NCBI RefSeq assembly: GCF_040581485.1
Contig: NC_090129.1
Location: 28,052,764-28,116,763, forward strand
Reading direction: 5' to 3'
DNA from: Linepithema humile
Taxonomy: Eukaryota; Arthropoda; Insecta; Hymenoptera; Formicidae
DNA length: 64,000 nt
The notes below the pieces were generated by a model. It was given only the letters and a program-made list of their open reading frames with translations, was not told the DNA's origin and did no database searches. Every line of letters begins with the position of its first letter. The first letter of the stretch is position 1. A program made the translations under genes and the position numbers. This document shows, piece by piece, positions 62,848 through 64,000 of this stretch.

Positions 62848-64000
62848 CGATGTTACATTTGACACGAGCGCGCACGCATAAATATGCACGCGCGTAAGCG
62901 TATCCGACAGACCGTATTACAATGTTAAGCTCCTCGTCGTCGAGCGATTAGCATATAGGCACACTGACACACTAAGATCTCGCATCTGCACAGATTGTCC
63001 CAGAAATTGCAATCTTTCTGCGAACCGTGAATATTAGAAGCCAAAGTAAACAGCGAGACGCCGCTGTAACGCGAGGTTAGATTAAATCTTATTACTTTCT
63101 TGCGATATCAAAGAAAAAAAAAAAAAGCGCGAGAAGAGTAAAAAAGAACGTTCTTCATGTATGAAATTCTCTCTAACATCTTGAAATAAATTTTAATAAC
63201 GGTAATCAAAATTTTATGACAATTTCCGTTCGATCGGTCGCCTCGCCGTTTTCTTTTCGAGCGCACATATCTCGCCGTGGCAATCGCACGCTGTCGTCTG
63301 CGGGCGAATTCAGAGCGTCGCTCGAGCGGCGGAGCGCGCGCGACGAAGATTTATCTCGCACTCACTGTAATTACCGGCCGTTCTTTTCCGGCCTGTTCGT
63401 CAGGGTTTGGCGAGTGTGTGCTCTATGCCTTCGCGCGTTCCTCTCTCGTCGAAAAGAGACGAAAGAAAGTCAGCGATTCAGTGACCCAAAATTACGGCGG
63501 CTTATAGGTACAGCATCGGTACGGCCGATGCCTGTAATAAACGCCCACGAGGCGATTGTCTTCGGCGAATCGTTGAGAGATCTCGTCTCGCACGAGGATA
63601 ATCGAGCACGACCAGATGTGTGTACTTACTTCGAGCGATCTCTCCTCGGCTCGTTACACAGAAAGTACGAAGCATTCGTCATACTCGCGTGTTATTATCT
63701 CTCAGATTGAAATCGATTTTATTAACACACAATCGCGAGACACTTTCATCGTGTTTACTGTCAAGCCGCTATTTATTGTACTTTTATCTTGCACGATTCT
63801 GGGCCTTATAACAATTATTTATGTTTTTGTTGTCGATACTCGCTGCACAGTATTTCAGAAGAAACTTTCGTGCTGAAACGCACAATAAAGATTGACAAAT
63901 AAGCCGCGCAGGAATTTTCGCACAGATCACGATCGCGGCAAATTGTGCAAAATAGCCAGCTTCAGATCTTTAACATTTTATATATAATCAGTCTGTATTT

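Larger units (their letters stand above)
57650..64000. other. gene-free stretch to the window end
   Basis: No supported gene. It contains the GA microsatellite near 58.2 kb, two TATA-like sites (59412, 62839) and CpG-rich blocks around 62.7-63.6 kb that may mark a promoter of a gene lying further right. Confidence 0.5.

Noticed and set aside
63216..63710. 164-codon plus-strand frame at the right end
   Set aside because: Arg-rich, CpG-driven; more likely promoter or 5' UTR sequence of a gene further right.

Overview
The window reads as nuclear DNA of an insect. Genes are split by short GT-AG introns and sit in AT-rich flanks scattered with microsatellites, but CpG is not depleted and CpG-dense promoter-like patches recur. 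That combination is typical of Hymenoptera, and an ant is my best guess (inference from composition and gene sequence, not proven).

Layout. 1-13.4 kb: no convincing protein gene; two CpG-dense patches (about 2.8-3.5 kb and 10.9-11.7 kb), the second with a possible minus-strand first exon. 13.4-21.2 kb: two hairpin elements, then a complete PELP1/Rix1-type gene (13938-16653, +), another hairpin repeat, a decayed mariner with TA target duplications, a decayed partial copy of PELP1 that still carries its intron, and an 838-bp element whose 30-bp perfect inverted repeats and 8-bp target duplication point to the P-element superfamily. 21.2-24.3 kb: a seven-exon secreted carboxylesterase-like protein (-) whose catalytic serine is replaced by glycine. 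24.8-26.4 kb: ribosomal protein L8 (+), with two intronic C/D-box snoRNA candidates. 27.6-31 kb: the DEAD-box helicase belle/DDX3 (+), followed by about 5 kb without genes (long 3' UTR and/or intergenic) and a TTA-flanked MITE. 37.5-39.7 kb: the ER co-chaperone DNAJC3/p58IPK (+) with a perfect ER stress response element 134 bp before its start codon. 40.7-42.7 kb: the ciliary gene DRC9/IQCG (-), preceded by unexplained open frames. 44.8-49.5 kb: a HAD-family 5'-nucleotidase domain protein of the NT5DC2/3 type (-), rebuilt over eight exons, with a foldback MITE in one intron. 49.5-64 kb: no gene that I can support; CpG-rich intergenic or giant-intron sequence with a dispersed duplication, microsatellites and TATA-like sites.

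The six genes are mostly housekeeping functions (60S ribosome assembly and structure, RNA helicase, ER proteostasis, nucleotidase-like protein) plus a motile-cilium gene and a non-catalytic esterase. They do not form a pathway or operon. All exon joins given here were checked for reading phase, and each total coding length is a multiple of three. The most interesting signals are the ERSE, the snoRNA pair, the P-type MITE, the PELP1 duplicate, and the overlapping upstream frame and 33-codon membrane-type ORF next to DRC9.
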